From Alcaligenes faecalis (GTDB taxonomy: Bacteria > Pseudomonadota > Gammaproteobacteria > Burkholderiales > Burkholderiaceae_B), in the NCBI RefSeq assembly GCF_005311025.1, contig NZ_CP031747.1:3263634-3327633 (forward strand): 64,000 bases of DNA. The letters run 5' to 3'. The position numbers were made by a program, and so were the translations under genes. Positions 18,054-27,473 of this stretch are shown here, piece by piece; position 1 is the first letter of the stretch, and each line of letters opens with the position of its first letter. The notes beneath the pieces are model-generated. The model ran no database searches, was not told where the DNA came from, and saw nothing but the letters and a program-made list of their open reading frames with translations.

Positions 18054-20729
18054 TCAAGGCTTCATGGGATTGGTCTTTTCTGGATTGATTTGATAGCGCT
18101 GCAAAGCATCGCTGACCAGCGAGCGTGGCACCGAACCTTCGTCGGCCAAGGCCTTCAAGGCCGAGACCACGATAAAGTGTCGGTCCACTTCAAAGAACTC
18201 GCGCAGCGAGGCCCGTGTGTCGGAACGCCCAAAGCCGTCCGTACCCAAAACCAGCAAACGACGCTCCGGCAAAAAGGGCCGGATCTGCTCGCCCACAATC
18301 TTCATATAATCCGTGGCAACCACAATCGGGCCTGCATGCCCTTCCAGGCAAGACTGCACATAAGGGATACGCGGCTCGCTTTCCGGGTGCAAGGTGTTCC
18401 AGCGCTCCGTATCCAGGCCATCACGACGCAGTTGGTTCAGGCTGGGCGCACTCCACACATCGCTGGCCACACCAAAGTCCTCTTGCAGCAATTGTGCGGC
18501 AGCCAGCACCTCCATCAAGATAGAGCCACTGCCCATCAACTGCACACGCGGGGCCTTGGCTTTTTGCTGCGGTCCCGCCTGCAATAGATACAGCCCTTTG
18601 ATAATGCCCTGCTCCACCCCGTCCGGCATCTCGGGATGCGGGTAGTTTTCATTGAGCACGGTAATGTAATAGAACACGTCCTCCTGATCCTGATACATGC
18701 GACGGATACCATCCTGCATGATCACGGCCAGCTCATAAGAGAAGGTGGGGTCATAAGAGCAGCAGCTAGGCACCACGCTGGAGAGCACATGGCTATGACC
18801 ATCATCGTGCTGCAAACCTTCGCCCATCAAGGTGGTGCGACCCGACGTTGCACCAAACAAGAAGCCTCGTGTCCGTGCATCCGCCGCAGCCCAGATAAAG
18901 TCCCCTACTCGCTGAAAACCGAACATGGAGTAGAAGATAAAGAGCGGAATCGTGGGCACACCATGATTGCTGTAGGCCGTGCCTGCTGCAATCCAGGAGG
19001 AGATCGCCCCGGACTCATTCAGGCCTTCCTGCAAGATCTGCCCGTCCTTGGCTTCTTTGTAATAGCTCAGCTGGCCAGCATCCTGTGGCGTGTACAACTG
19101 CCCCAAGTACGAGTGAATACCAATCTGGCGGAACAGACCTTCCATACCAAAGGTGCGCGACTCATCCGGCACGATGGGCACAATCAATTTGCCCAGTACC
19201 GGGTCTTTCAACAAGGTGCTCAAAATACGTACAAAGGCCATGGTCGTGGACAGGCCACGCTCGCCCCTGCCCTTCAACTGGGCCGCAAAGCTGTCCAGCG
19301 TGGGCACCGTCAAGGCCCGAACAGAGGTTCTTCGCGATGGCACAAAGCCACCCAAGGCAGCACGACGCTGCTGCAAGTACACCGCTTCCGGGCTGCCTGG
19401 CTCGGGGCGCAGATAAGGCAGCTCTTCCAGTTGTTCATCCGTAACGGGTAGCTGGAAACGATCCCGGAAGGCACGCACTGCATCTGCGCTCATTTTCTTG
19501 AGCTGGTGATTGATGTTCTGGCCTTCACCAGCCTCGCCCATACCAAAACCCTTCACGGTTTTCACCAGAATTGCGGTCGGCCCGCCATGGCTGTTACGTG
19601 CGGCTTGGGCATACGCGGCGTAGACCTTGTCGGGATCGTGACCACCACGGGCCAGGGCCCAGATGTCATCGTCCGACAAACCCGCTACCAGTTCCAGCAG
19701 CTCGGGATATTTGCCAAAGAAATGCTCACGTACATAAGCGCCACTTTGGGACTTGAAGGTCTGATAATCCCCGTCCACGCATTCCATCATGCGCTTGCGC
19801 AACAGACCGGTTTTATCCTTGGCAAGCAGCTCATCCCAGCCCGCGCCCCAAATTACCTTGATGACATTCCAGCCTGCCGCACGGAAGTTCGCTTCCAGTT
19901 CCTGAATGACTTTGCTATTGCCACGCACAGGGCCGTCCAGACGTTGCAAATTGCAGTTGACCACGAAGATCAGGTTATCCAGCTTCTCACGCCCACCCAC
20001 GGCAATGGCGGACAGGGACTCGGCCTGATCCATTTCCCCATCCCCCAGGAACGCCCAGACCTTGCGACCATCCATAGGCTTCAAACCACGGAAATCCAGA
20101 TAGCGCATATAGCGTGCCTGATAGGCAGCCATCAAAGGCCCCAGGCCCATGGACACCGTGGGAAATTGCCAGAACTCGGGCATCAGGCGTGGATGCGGGT
20201 AAGACGACAAGCCACGACGCCCCGCCTCACGACGGAAGTTGTCCATCTGTTCATCATCCAGACGCCCTTCCACATAAGCACGGCCATAAATACCAGGGGC
20301 GGAGTGACCCTGTATATAGACCAGGTCACCGTCAAAGCTTTCTGTGCGGCCCCGAAAAAAATGGTCAAAGCCCACGTCGTACAGAACGGCCGCGGACTGA
20401 TAAGTAGCAATGTGTCCGCCCACATTGGAGTGCCGACCGGCACGCAGCACCATGACCATGGCGTTCCAGCGCACATAGGCATTGAGCTTGCGCTCCAGTT
20501 CCTTGTCACCGGGATACGGGGTTTGCTGATGCACCGGAATGGTATTCACATACGAGGTGGTCACGCGTGTGTACAGGTCACCGTGATGACGCGCATCGAA
20601 ATCCAGCAATTGATCAATCAGATAGTGGGCACGGGGGCGTCCTACTGCCGCCGTGACCGATTCCAGGGCATCCAGCCACTCGGTCGTCTCTTGCGGGTCC
20701 ACATCCGCGATCTGCAAAGCGTGATTCAT
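18054..20729 (-). CDS. aceE: Pyruvate dehydrogenase E1 component, homodimeric type, without neighbouring E2/E3 genes
   Basis: An 891-residue thiamine-diphosphate 2-oxo-acid dehydrogenase E1 that decarboxylates pyruvate (or a close analogue) and transfers the acyl group to E2 lipoyl domains. The diphosphate site GDGEMDQAES and the IFVVNCNLQRLDGPVRGNSK segment match E. coli AceE. The start ATG at 20729 follows GGAGA seven bases upstream. The length is close to the 887 residues of E. coli AceE. Unlike the usual aceE-aceF-lpd operon, it stands alone and is divergent from a MarR regulator. It may be a paralogue with its own substrate, as MdeB (2-ketobutyrate) is in Pseudomonas putida; this is inference. 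Confidence 0.9.
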   Translation of the reverse strand: MNHALQIADVDPQETTEWLDALESVTAAVGRPRAHYLIDQLLDFDARHHGDLYTRVTTSYVNTIPVHQQTPYPGDKELERKLNAYVRWNAMVMVLRAGRHSNVGGHIATYQSAAVLYDVGFDHFFRGRTESFDGDLVYIQGHSAPGIYGRAYVEGRLDDEQMDNFRREAGRRGLSSYPHPRLMPEFWQFPTVSMGLGPLMAAYQARYMRYLDFRGLKPMDGRKVWAFLGDGEMDQAESLSAIAVGGREKLDNLIFVVNCNLQRLDGPVRGNSKVIQELEANFRAAGWNVIKVIWGAGWDELLAKDKTGLLRKRMMECVDGDYQTFKSQSGAYVREHFFGKYPELLELVAGLSDDDIWALARGGHDPDKVYAAYAQAARNSHGGPTAILVKTVKGFGMGEAGEGQNINHQLKKMSADAVRAFRDRFQLPVTDEQLEELPYLRPEPGSPEAVYLQQRRAALGGFVPSRRTSVRALTVPTLDSFAAQLKGRGERGLSTTMAFVRILSTLLKDPVLGKLIVPIVPDESRTFGMEGLFRQIGIHSYLGQLYTPQDAGQLSYYKEAKDGQILQEGLNESGAISSWIAAGTAYSNHGVPTIPLFIFYSMFGFQRVGDFIWAAADARTRGFLFGATSGRTTLMGEGLQHDDGHSHVLSSVVPSCCSYDPTFSYELAVIMQDGIRRMYQDQEDVFYYITVLNENYPHPEMPDGVEQGIIKGLYLLQAGPQQKAKAPRVQLMGSGSILMEVLAAAQLLQEDFGVASDVWSAPSLNQLRRDGLDTERWNTLHPESEPRIPYVQSCLEGHAGPIVVATDYMKIVGEQIRPFLPERRLLVLGTDGFGRSDTRASLREFFEVDRHFIVVSALKALADEGSVPRSLVSDALQRYQINPEKTNPMKP

Positions 20730-20819
20730 AACAATCTCCAGGTGGATAGGCCGGATCCGCCACGCGACGTCCTCACGGCCTGAACAAGACGCAGGGCAGG
20801 ACAGACCCTCACCCATACG

Positions 20820-20835
20820 ATTGCAATTGCAACTA
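20820..20835. promoter_or_regulatory. MarR-type operator candidate, copy 1
   Basis: ATTGCAATTGCAACTA contains the perfect 12-bp palindrome TTGCAATTGCAA. A near copy occurs 44 bp downstream (15 of 16 bases identical). It lies between the divergent aceE and marR genes, where autoregulating MarR proteins normally bind. Confidence 0.6.
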
Positions 20836-20859
20836 CTTTATGAGCGCATCTTATCCGCG

Positions 20860-20865
20860 TATAAT
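20860..20865 (+). promoter_or_regulatory. Probable -10 element of the marR promoter
   Basis: TATAAT at 20860-20865 is a perfect -10 hexamer. The candidate -35, TTTATG, 17 bases upstream is poor. The second operator copy begins inside this -10, so a bound repressor would block transcription. Confidence 0.5.
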
Positions 20866-20879
20866 TGCATTTGCAACTA
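20864..20879. promoter_or_regulatory. MarR-type operator candidate, copy 2
   Basis: ATTGCATTTGCAACTA differs from copy 1 by one base and is almost palindromic (TTGCATTTGCAA). It overlaps the marR -10 element and lies 28 bases before the start codon. Confidence 0.6.
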
Positions 20880-20906
20880 AAAAATAAATTCCTGGGGGAA
20901 AGAACG

Positions 20907-21356
20907 ATGAGTCGCTCCGACACTGATCTGTGGTTTTCCTTTGTGCGCGCGCACCGTAGCACCCTGAAAGAAATCGAACGCAGACTGGCTGCCGAAAAAT
21001 TGCCACCCTATGCCTGGTACGACGTGTTGTGGGGACTGGAAAGCGGGCCGGAGGGAACCCGTCGCATGCATGAACTGGCCGATCGACTGGTCATAGAACG
21101 CTATAACCTGACGCGACTGATCGACCGGCTGGAAGCCCAGGGGCTGGTCCAGCGCAGTCGCTCCTCGGAAGATGGTCGGGCCGCCTTTGCCAGCATCACG
21201 GATGAAGGCCGGGCCTTGCGCAAACAGATGTGGCAGATCTACCAAAGCGCTGTGCAGGAACTGTTTCTGTCGGCCTTTTCCGATCAGGAACAAACGCAGT
21301 TTGCACACGGGCTGGATCAGGCTGCCCGACAAGCGCGGCAATCCTCCAACACCTAG
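20907..21356 (+). CDS. MarR family transcriptional regulator
   Basis: A 149-residue winged-helix dimeric regulator. The start is the ATG at 20907 (MSRSDTDLWFSFVRAHRS), with GGGGGAA eight bases before it; the longer frame would begin inside the operator. The DNA-recognition region is RRMHELADRLVIERYNLTRL and the wing is QGLVQRSRSSEDGRA, typical of MarR. It is divergent from the orphan aceE and two operator-like repeats lie between them, so it most likely controls both genes and responds to a small, possibly aromatic or acidic, ligand. Confidence 0.9.
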   Translation: MSRSDTDLWFSFVRAHRSTLKEIERRLAAEKLPPYAWYDVLWGLESGPEGTRRMHELADRLVIERYNLTRLIDRLEAQGLVQRSRSSEDGRAAFASITDEGRALRKQMWQIYQSAVQELFLSAFSDQEQTQFAHGLDQAARQARQSSNT

Positions 21357-21416
21357 ATGTGTCTAACTGATACCTGAGGCTCACGCTTGTAAGAGGCGCT
21401 GGGCTATTATTTAGCA

Positions 21417-23081
21417 ATGAAAGAAATCTTCGCACTTCTCGATTTCGGGGGTTATATCGCCTTGCTCCTGTGGGGTATCCACATGGTGCAAAGCGGTGTG
21501 CAACGCGCCTTCGGTGCCGAACTGGGCATCTGGATGGGTCATGCCCTGGGGCGTCCCCGCCGTGCTTTTGTTGCCGGAGCGGCCATTACGGCCGCCATCC
21601 AAAGCAGTACCGCCACCGGGCTGATGATTACCAGCTTTGCCGCCACCGGCATGGTCGCCCTGGTTCCGGCCCTGGCCGCCATGCTGGGCGCCAATGTGGG
21701 TACGACGCTGATCGTGCAACTGCTGTCCTTCAAAATGACCGCGCTGGCCCCAGCCCTGATTCTTCTGGGCGTCTGGCTGTTCCGCTCGCAGGAGCCTGGA
21801 CGCCGTCGTGACCTGGGTCGCGTCTTTATTGGTCTGGGCCTCTTGCTGCTGTCCCTGCATGAACTGGTGGGCTTGTTCTCCCCCATTCAGGACGCCCCCC
21901 TGCTGCAAACCATTCTGGAAGCGCTGGCAGGCAGTCCCATGACGGGCATGTTGCTGGCCGCTTTGCTGACCTGGGCCGCACACTCCAGTGTGGCCATTGT
22001 GGTGCTGATCATCTCGCTGGCCAGTCACCAGCATATGGACCCGCAACTGACCTACGCATTGGTGCTGGGTGCCAATGTGGGTACCGCTATCAACCCGATT
22101 CTGGAAGGTGCTGGCGGCTCCAAGGACCCAGCCAACAAACGTCTGCCCATCGGCAACTTGGGCACACGTGTGTTTGGTTGTCTGGTCGGCATGATTTTGC
22201 TGCCCTGGATTCCGGATTTGATGAGCTGGTTCACCAATGACCCAGCTCGTGCTGTGGCCAACTTCCATACCTTCTTCAACCTGGCCGTGGCAGCCTTGTT
22301 CCTGCCTTTACTCAAACCCTATTCGCGTCTGCTGAGCCGTTATCTGCCCCGCCGCACCGACCCGGATGATCCCGGCCTGCCCTTGTATCTGGACCAGTCC
22401 GCCCAGGAAGTGCCTGCCGTGGCCTTGGGCAATGCTGCGCGTGAGGCGTTGCGTCTGTCCGATATGCTGCAGGAAATCCTGGATACGGCCCGTCAGAACA
22501 TGCTGAACAATAGCGCCCAAAGCATTAACCATGCGCGCTATATCAGTAATGCCGTCAACCGTCTGGAGCCGCTGATCACCACCTATCTGGCCAGTATGGA
22601 CCAGGAAAACCTCAGCAAGAAGGATACCCGTCGTCTGAACGATATTCTGACGTTCTCCACCAATATCTCGCACGCCGCCACGATCAGCGTCAATGGCTTG
22701 CTCAGCCACACGGCCAAGCTGCGTAAACAAGGCTGGATACTGCAATCGGAAGAACAGGCCGAAATCGGCAAAGTCATGGACAGGCTGATTCGCAACCAGC
22801 GTCAGGCAGCAGCCCTGTTTGTGGCCGAAGATGTAAAAACCGCCCGCTTCCTGGCCTTTGAAAAAGACTTCTTCCGCGAACTGGAAGTGGCGGCGGGAGA
22901 CCGTCATATTCGCAAGATCAAGGCCGGACAGTTGGACTCCGCCGAGCAGGGCTCCTTGTACCTGGAGATTTTGCGCGACGTGCGTACCATCAACTCCTAT
23001 CTGGTCAGCGCCGCCGCCTATCCAATTCTGGCCAAGCACGACGAGTTGCTGCCCAACCGAGTACGCTCCAACGAGGAATAA
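21417..23081 (+). CDS. Na+/phosphate cotransporter family protein with PhoU-like C-terminal domain
   Basis: A 554-residue protein related to NptA and E. coli YjbB. The N-terminal 300 residues form two inverted transport repeats, each with the characteristic QSSTA-like motif: AAIQSSTATGLM near residue 62 and AAHSSVAIVVL near 187, plus the two GANVGT motifs. Residues from about 330 on are a helical PhoU-like cytoplasmic domain. The family moves inorganic phosphate with sodium, often as an efflux route. The ATG at 21417 follows the MarR gene by 60 bases, so it may have its own promoter. No pho box was recognised. Confidence 0.9.
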   Translation: MKEIFALLDFGGYIALLLWGIHMVQSGVQRAFGAELGIWMGHALGRPRRAFVAGAAITAAIQSSTATGLMITSFAATGMVALVPALAAMLGANVGTTLIVQLLSFKMTALAPALILLGVWLFRSQEPGRRRDLGRVFIGLGLLLLSLHELVGLFSPIQDAPLLQTILEALAGSPMTGMLLAALLTWAAHSSVAIVVLIISLASHQHMDPQLTYALVLGANVGTAINPILEGAGGSKDPANKRLPIGNLGTRVFGCLVGMILLPWIPDLMSWFTNDPARAVANFHTFFNLAVAALFLPLLKPYSRLLSRYLPRRTDPDDPGLPLYLDQSAQEVPAVALGNAAREALRLSDMLQEILDTARQNMLNNSAQSINHARYISNAVNRLEPLITTYLASMDQENLSKKDTRRLNDILTFSTNISHAATISVNGLLSHTAKLRKQGWILQSEEQAEIGKVMDRLIRNQRQAAALFVAEDVKTARFLAFEKDFFRELEVAAGDRHIRKIKAGQLDSAEQGSLYLEILRDVRTINSYLVSAAAYPILAKHDELLPNRVRSNEE

Positions 23082-23124
23082 ACAGACTGCAGCCAGGCAG
23101 TGAAAACAAGCCGCTCTGCTACTT

Positions 23125-23157
23125 AAAAAAAAGGCGACCATCAGGTCGCCTTTTCCT
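23125..23157. terminator. Bidirectional terminator between the Na/Pi gene and polA
   Basis: The arms AAAAGGCGACC and GGTCGCCTTTT flank the loop ATCA. A run of A on the left and T on the right lets it serve both convergent genes. Confidence 0.9.
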
Positions 23158-23175
23158 TTAGCTTGCCAGGAAGCC

Positions 23176-25893
23176 TTAGTGAGCCTGTTCCCAGTTATCA
23201 CCCACGCCGACTTCAGCCACCAGCGGCACATCCAGCTTGGCTACATTGCACATCAGGCCCGGCAGGTTTTCACGCAGAACATCCAGCTCGTCTTCGGGTA
23301 CATCGAATACCAGCTCGTCATGTACCTGCATCACCATCTGCGTGCGCAGCCCTTTTTCTTCCAGCCAGCGCTGCACAGCCACCATGGCCATCTTGATCAG
23401 GTCGGCCGACGTGCCCTGCATCGGCGCGTTAATGGCGGCACGCTCTGCACCGGCCATGCGTGGCCCTTTCGCGCCCTTCAGTTCAGGTAGCCACAGACGG
23501 CGACCAAACACGGTTTCCACATAACCCTGCTCATGCGCCTGCGCCTTGATGCGCGTCATGTAGCTGGCCACGCCAGGATAGCGGGCGAAGTAGCGATCAA
23601 TATAGGCACGGGCTGCATCACGAGTAATGCCCAGATTGCTGGCCAGACCGAATTCGCCCATGCCGTAGATCAGACCAAAGTTGATCGCCTTGGCCGCACG
23701 ACGCTGGTCCGAGCTGACGTCCTTGGCATCCACACCGAAGATCTCGGCAGCGGTTGCCGTGTGCACGTCCCCGCCCTGCTCGAACACCTGCTGCAGATTC
23801 TCGTCGCCCGATACATGGGCCATGACACGCAATTCGATCTGGGAATAGTCAGCCGACACCACTTTGCCCAGTTCAGACACGAAAGCGGCGCGAACACGGC
23901 GGCCTTCTGCGGTACGAACAGGAATGTTCTGCAAGTTGGGATCGGAGGAAGCCAGACGTCCGGTAATGACGGCAGCCTGTGCATAACGGGTATGCACACG
24001 GCCACTGTCCGGATTTACCATTTTGGGCAGTTTGTCCGTGTAGGTGGACTTGAGTTTGGCCAGGCCACGGTACTCCAGCAGTACCTGCGGCAAGGGGTAA
24101 TCCTGAGCCAAACGGGTCAGCACATCCTCATCGGTAGAGGGAGCACCGCTGGCCGTTTTACGAACCACCGGAATACCCAGCTTGCCGAACAGAATCTCGC
24201 CCACTTGCTTGGGGGAGTTCATATTGAAGGGCTGGTCGGCCAGTTCGTAGGCCTTGTTTTCCAGCTCCAGCATTTTCTGACCCAACTCGTGGCTTTGGCG
24301 CGCCAAAGTAGGTACATCAATCTTGACGCCATTGCGCTCCACAATGGTCAGCACGTCCGAGGCCTGAACTTCCAGCAGGTAAATGCGCTCCAGCCCCTCT
24401 TCCTTGGCCACTTGGGGACGCAGGCACTGATGCAGACGCAAGGTGTAGTCCGCATCTTCGCAGGCGTATTGCGAAGCCACCGGAATATCCACCTCATCAA
24501 AGCCGATCTGCTTGGCACCCTTGCCACAAATATCCTCGTAAGACGCCCCTTTCAGACCCAGCCATTGCAAGGCCAGTTCTTCCATGCCGACACGCTTGTG
24601 CGATTGCAGAACATAAGCCTGCAACATGGTGTCCTCGCGGATACCGCGCAGGCTGACTTTTTCATTCAGCAGGACATGAGTATCGTATTTGGCGTTATGC
24701 AGGACCTTGGCCGCCTCTGCTTTTTCCAGCCAGGGACGCAGGGTTTCCAGCACATAGTCTTTATCCAGCTGCTCTACATCCAGCGAGCCACGGTGGGCCA
24801 CCGGCACATAGAAAGCCTGACCGACCTTGACCGACACCGACAAGCCCACCAGACGCGCCATCAAGGGGTCCAGGGAGGTGGTTTCGGTATCCAAGGCCAC
24901 CAGCTCGGCCTTTTCCAGCAGGTTTAGCAGGGTCTGTAGTTGTTCTTTCGTCATGACGGTCTGGTAATCCAGCTCGGCAGGCGCAGCAGGTGTTTCAGCC
25001 TCGACACGGGCATCCTGGGCGGGAACGCGCTTGGGATCATCTGTCAATTCACGCAACCAGGTGCGGAAACCGAAGGTCTCGTAGATATCCTGCAACACGG
25101 CGTTGTCGCGGGGCTCTGGCTCCAGCGCCTCGAAATCCCCCGTAAACCCAGGCACTTCGCAATCAAGTTTGACGGTGACCAGTTTGCGCGTCATTTCAAA
25201 GTTGGAGCTGAAGTCGCGCAGATTCTGGCCGGCCACTCCTTTGATTTTGTCGGCATGCTGCAACAGTTCATCCAGACTGCCATATTCGCCCAACCACTTG
25301 GCAGCCGTCTTGGGCCCCACCTTGGGAACGCCGGGAATATTGTCCGAGGTGTCGCCAATCAGCATCAAATAATCGATAATCTGATCTGGGCGTACCCCAT
25401 ACTTGCTGGTAACGCCTTCTACATCCAGCTTCTCGTTACTCATGGTGTTGACCAGCTGCACATGCTCATTGACCAGTTGGGCCAGGTCCTTGTCCCCGGT
25501 AGACACCACGGTCTCGATGCCATTTTCTGCCGCCAGACGGGAAAGCGTGCCGATGATATCGTCGGCCTCTACGCCAGGCTGACAAATCAGATGCCAGCCC
25601 ATGGCGCGTACCGCTTTATGAATAGGCTCTATTTGCACCGCCATATCTTCGGGCATGGAGGGCCGGTTAGCCTTGTATTGATCGTACAGATCGTCCCGGA
25701 ATGTGCGGCCTTTGGCATCAAATACGCATACCATATAGTCCGCTTGATAATCCTGTAGCAGACGGCGCAGCATATTGATGACCCCGTACAAGGCGCCTGT
25801 GGGCTGGCCTTGCGCGTTTCGCAGATCGGGCATCGCATGGTACGCTCGGTACAGATAGCTGGAACCATCAACGAGCAACAAGGTTTTTTTCAT
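23176..25893 (-). CDS. polA: DNA polymerase I
   Basis: A 905-residue repair and Okazaki-fragment-processing polymerase. The 5' nuclease domain starts at MKKTLLLVDGSSYLYRAYHA, which fixes the ATG at 25893. The 3'-5' exonuclease domain keeps the catalytic LVALDTETTSLDP motif, so proofreading should be active. Polymerase motifs A (SADYSQIELRVMAH), B (RRAAKAINFGLIYGM) and C (QVHDELVFDV) are intact. No clear ribosome site is seen. The start codon overlaps that of the divergent LOG-family gene by two bases (CATG). Confidence 0.97.
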   Translation of the reverse strand: MKKTLLLVDGSSYLYRAYHAMPDLRNAQGQPTGALYGVINMLRRLLQDYQADYMVCVFDAKGRTFRDDLYDQYKANRPSMPEDMAVQIEPIHKAVRAMGWHLICQPGVEADDIIGTLSRLAAENGIETVVSTGDKDLAQLVNEHVQLVNTMSNEKLDVEGVTSKYGVRPDQIIDYLMLIGDTSDNIPGVPKVGPKTAAKWLGEYGSLDELLQHADKIKGVAGQNLRDFSSNFEMTRKLVTVKLDCEVPGFTGDFEALEPEPRDNAVLQDIYETFGFRTWLRELTDDPKRVPAQDARVEAETPAAPAELDYQTVMTKEQLQTLLNLLEKAELVALDTETTSLDPLMARLVGLSVSVKVGQAFYVPVAHRGSLDVEQLDKDYVLETLRPWLEKAEAAKVLHNAKYDTHVLLNEKVSLRGIREDTMLQAYVLQSHKRVGMEELALQWLGLKGASYEDICGKGAKQIGFDEVDIPVASQYACEDADYTLRLHQCLRPQVAKEEGLERIYLLEVQASDVLTIVERNGVKIDVPTLARQSHELGQKMLELENKAYELADQPFNMNSPKQVGEILFGKLGIPVVRKTASGAPSTDEDVLTRLAQDYPLPQVLLEYRGLAKLKSTYTDKLPKMVNPDSGRVHTRYAQAAVITGRLASSDPNLQNIPVRTAEGRRVRAAFVSELGKVVSADYSQIELRVMAHVSGDENLQQVFEQGGDVHTATAAEIFGVDAKDVSSDQRRAAKAINFGLIYGMGEFGLASNLGITRDAARAYIDRYFARYPGVASYMTRIKAQAHEQGYVETVFGRRLWLPELKGAKGPRMAGAERAAINAPMQGTSADLIKMAMVAVQRWLEEKGLRTQMVMQVHDELVFDVPEDELDVLRENLPGLMCNVAKLDVPLVAEVGVGDNWEQAH

Positions 25894-26560
25894 GTCTAAC
25901 AATAAAATCGTCCGTTTACCGGCCTCTGAGCAGATTCCTACCATCATGAAGGAGCTGCAAACTGCGGTCGATACATTAAAAGAAATGGGTGCTGGCGTTA
26001 GTGTTTTCGGCAGCGCACGCATCAAACCCGGTCATCCTTACTACGAACTGGCCCAGGAACTGGGCCGTCGTCTGGCCGAAGCGGGCGTCACCCTGATTGC
26101 TGGCGGTGGCCCTGGCCTGATGGAAGCCGCCAATAAAGGCGCGTACGAAGCAGGCGGGCAAAGTATTGGCCTGAATATACGCTTGCCTCACGAAACCACC
26201 AACAACCCTTACCAGACACAAAGTCTGCAGTTCGAGTACTTCTACTCGCGCAAGGCCACCTTTTTCATGCACAGCTGGGCCTACATTGCCCTGCCTGGCG
26301 GTTTCGGTACCCTGGACGAGCTGTTTGAAGTCATGACCCTGGTTCAAACAGGCAAAGTCCCACCCGCACCCATTGTACTGATCGGCACTTCCTTTTGGTC
26401 CGGCCTGATCGAATGGATTGGTGACCAATTGATGGAGATGGGCCTGATTGGTCCGAAAGACCTGAATTTGCTGGTCCTGACCGACGATCTGGACGAGGTC
26501 ATGGGCTACATCAACCAGTGCTGCGTACTGCCTAGGGCGGAACCCGCATTGCCCCAGTAA
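25892..26560 (+). CDS. LOG family protein (cytokinin riboside 5'-monophosphate phosphoribohydrolase-like)
   Basis: A 222-residue Rossmann-fold protein of the TIGR00730/LOG family, which releases adenine-type bases from nucleoside monophosphates. The two signatures are present: GGGPGLMEAANKGA near residue 72 and ALPGGFGTLDELFE near 132. The ATG at 25892 overlaps the polA start codon; a later in-frame ATG at 25946 is an alternative but would drop only 18 residues. The biological role in bacteria is thought to be nucleotide salvage. A weak hairpin at 26589-26614 may terminate it. Confidence 0.88.
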   Translation: MSNNKIVRLPASEQIPTIMKELQTAVDTLKEMGAGVSVFGSARIKPGHPYYELAQELGRRLAEAGVTLIAGGGPGLMEAANKGAYEAGGQSIGLNIRLPHETTNNPYQTQSLQFEYFYSRKATFFMHSWAYIALPGGFGTLDELFEVMTLVQTGKVPPAPIVLIGTSFWSGLIEWIGDQLMEMGLIGPKDLNLLVLTDDLDEVMGYINQCCVLPRAEPALPQ

Positions 26561-26588
26561 GGCGTACGGGTTAAATTTGCAGTCTTTC

Positions 26589-26617
26589 TTCGGCCCTCCA
26601 TCAGCAGGGCCGAATTT
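26589..26617 (+). terminator. Possible terminator after the LOG-family gene
   Basis: The arms TTCGGCCCT and AGGGCCGAA form a nine-base stem, but only three T follow. It lies 29 bases past the stop codon. A weak or Rho-assisted terminator is likely. Confidence 0.5.
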
Positions 26618-26662
26618 GTATTGAATGCCACAAGCTAGTCGATATTTGCCGGAGTCCTCCAC

Positions 26663-27457
26663 ATGAACAAAATGCTTGCCCGCCTCCTGATGGTGGCTTT
26701 TTGCAGTGCCTTGGTGCCCGCTGCTGCCCATGCAGCCGGGCCGTCCGAAATCCGTTTTGCCACTGAGGCGGGTTATCCCCCCTTCGAGTTTCTGGACCCC
26801 AGTGGCGAGCTGCAAGGCTTTGACATCGACATCGGCAACGAAATCTGTAAGCGCCTGCAAGCCAAGTGCGTGTGGATCGATCAGTCCTTTGACAGCTTGA
26901 TCCCCGGCCTGCAAGCGCGCAAATTCGATCTGGCCAACTCCACCATGACCGCCACCGAGGCACGCGCCAAGGTGATCGACTTTAGCGAGCCCATGTATAT
27001 CGTGCCGGTTCGCCTGGCCGCCCGCAAAGGCAGCGGTCTGGAGCCCACCGCCGAATCCCTGAAAGGCAAGCGTGTCGGTGTGCAGCAAGGCACCACCATG
27101 GAAACCTATGCGCGCCAGAACTGGGCCAACAACGGTGTCACCATCGTGGCTTACCCCAGCTACACCGACGCCTTCAATGACCTGGCCGGTGGCCGCGTGG
27201 ACGCCACCTTCCAGGAAGCCCAGAACGCCGTTGAAGGCTTTTTGACCAAACCTGCCGGTGCCGACTTTGAGCTGACTGGCAGCACCGTGGACGACAGCCC
27301 CATCCTGAACGAGCCTATCGCCATGGGTATTCGCAAGGGCAACAAGAAACTCAAGAAAACTGTTGATGAAGTTCTGCGTGAAATGAAGGCCGATGGCACC
27401 ATGCAGACCTTTGCCGACAAATACTTCCAAAAAGAAAACATTCGCATCGCGCCCTGA
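26663..27457 (+). CDS. Polar amino acid ABC transporter substrate-binding protein (HisJ/ArgT type)
   Basis: A 264-residue periplasmic protein with a signal peptide (MNKMLARLLMVAFCSALVP, cut after AAAHA near residue 24). The mature part begins with the family pattern IRFATEAGYPPFEF and GFDIDIGNEICKRL, then STMTATEARAKVIDFSEP. This is the cluster 3 amino-acid binder family, with lysine, arginine, ornithine or histidine as likely ligands. GGAG lies eight bases before the ATG. It is followed by two permease genes, but no ATPase gene is found. Confidence 0.9.
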   Translation: MNKMLARLLMVAFCSALVPAAAHAAGPSEIRFATEAGYPPFEFLDPSGELQGFDIDIGNEICKRLQAKCVWIDQSFDSLIPGLQARKFDLANSTMTATEARAKVIDFSEPMYIVPVRLAARKGSGLEPTAESLKGKRVGVQQGTTMETYARQNWANNGVTIVAYPSYTDAFNDLAGGRVDATFQEAQNAVEGFLTKPAGADFELTGSTVDDSPILNEPIAMGIRKGNKKLKKTVDEVLREMKADGTMQTFADKYFQKENIRIAP

Positions 27458-27473
27458 CCTGGATACCTGAACC

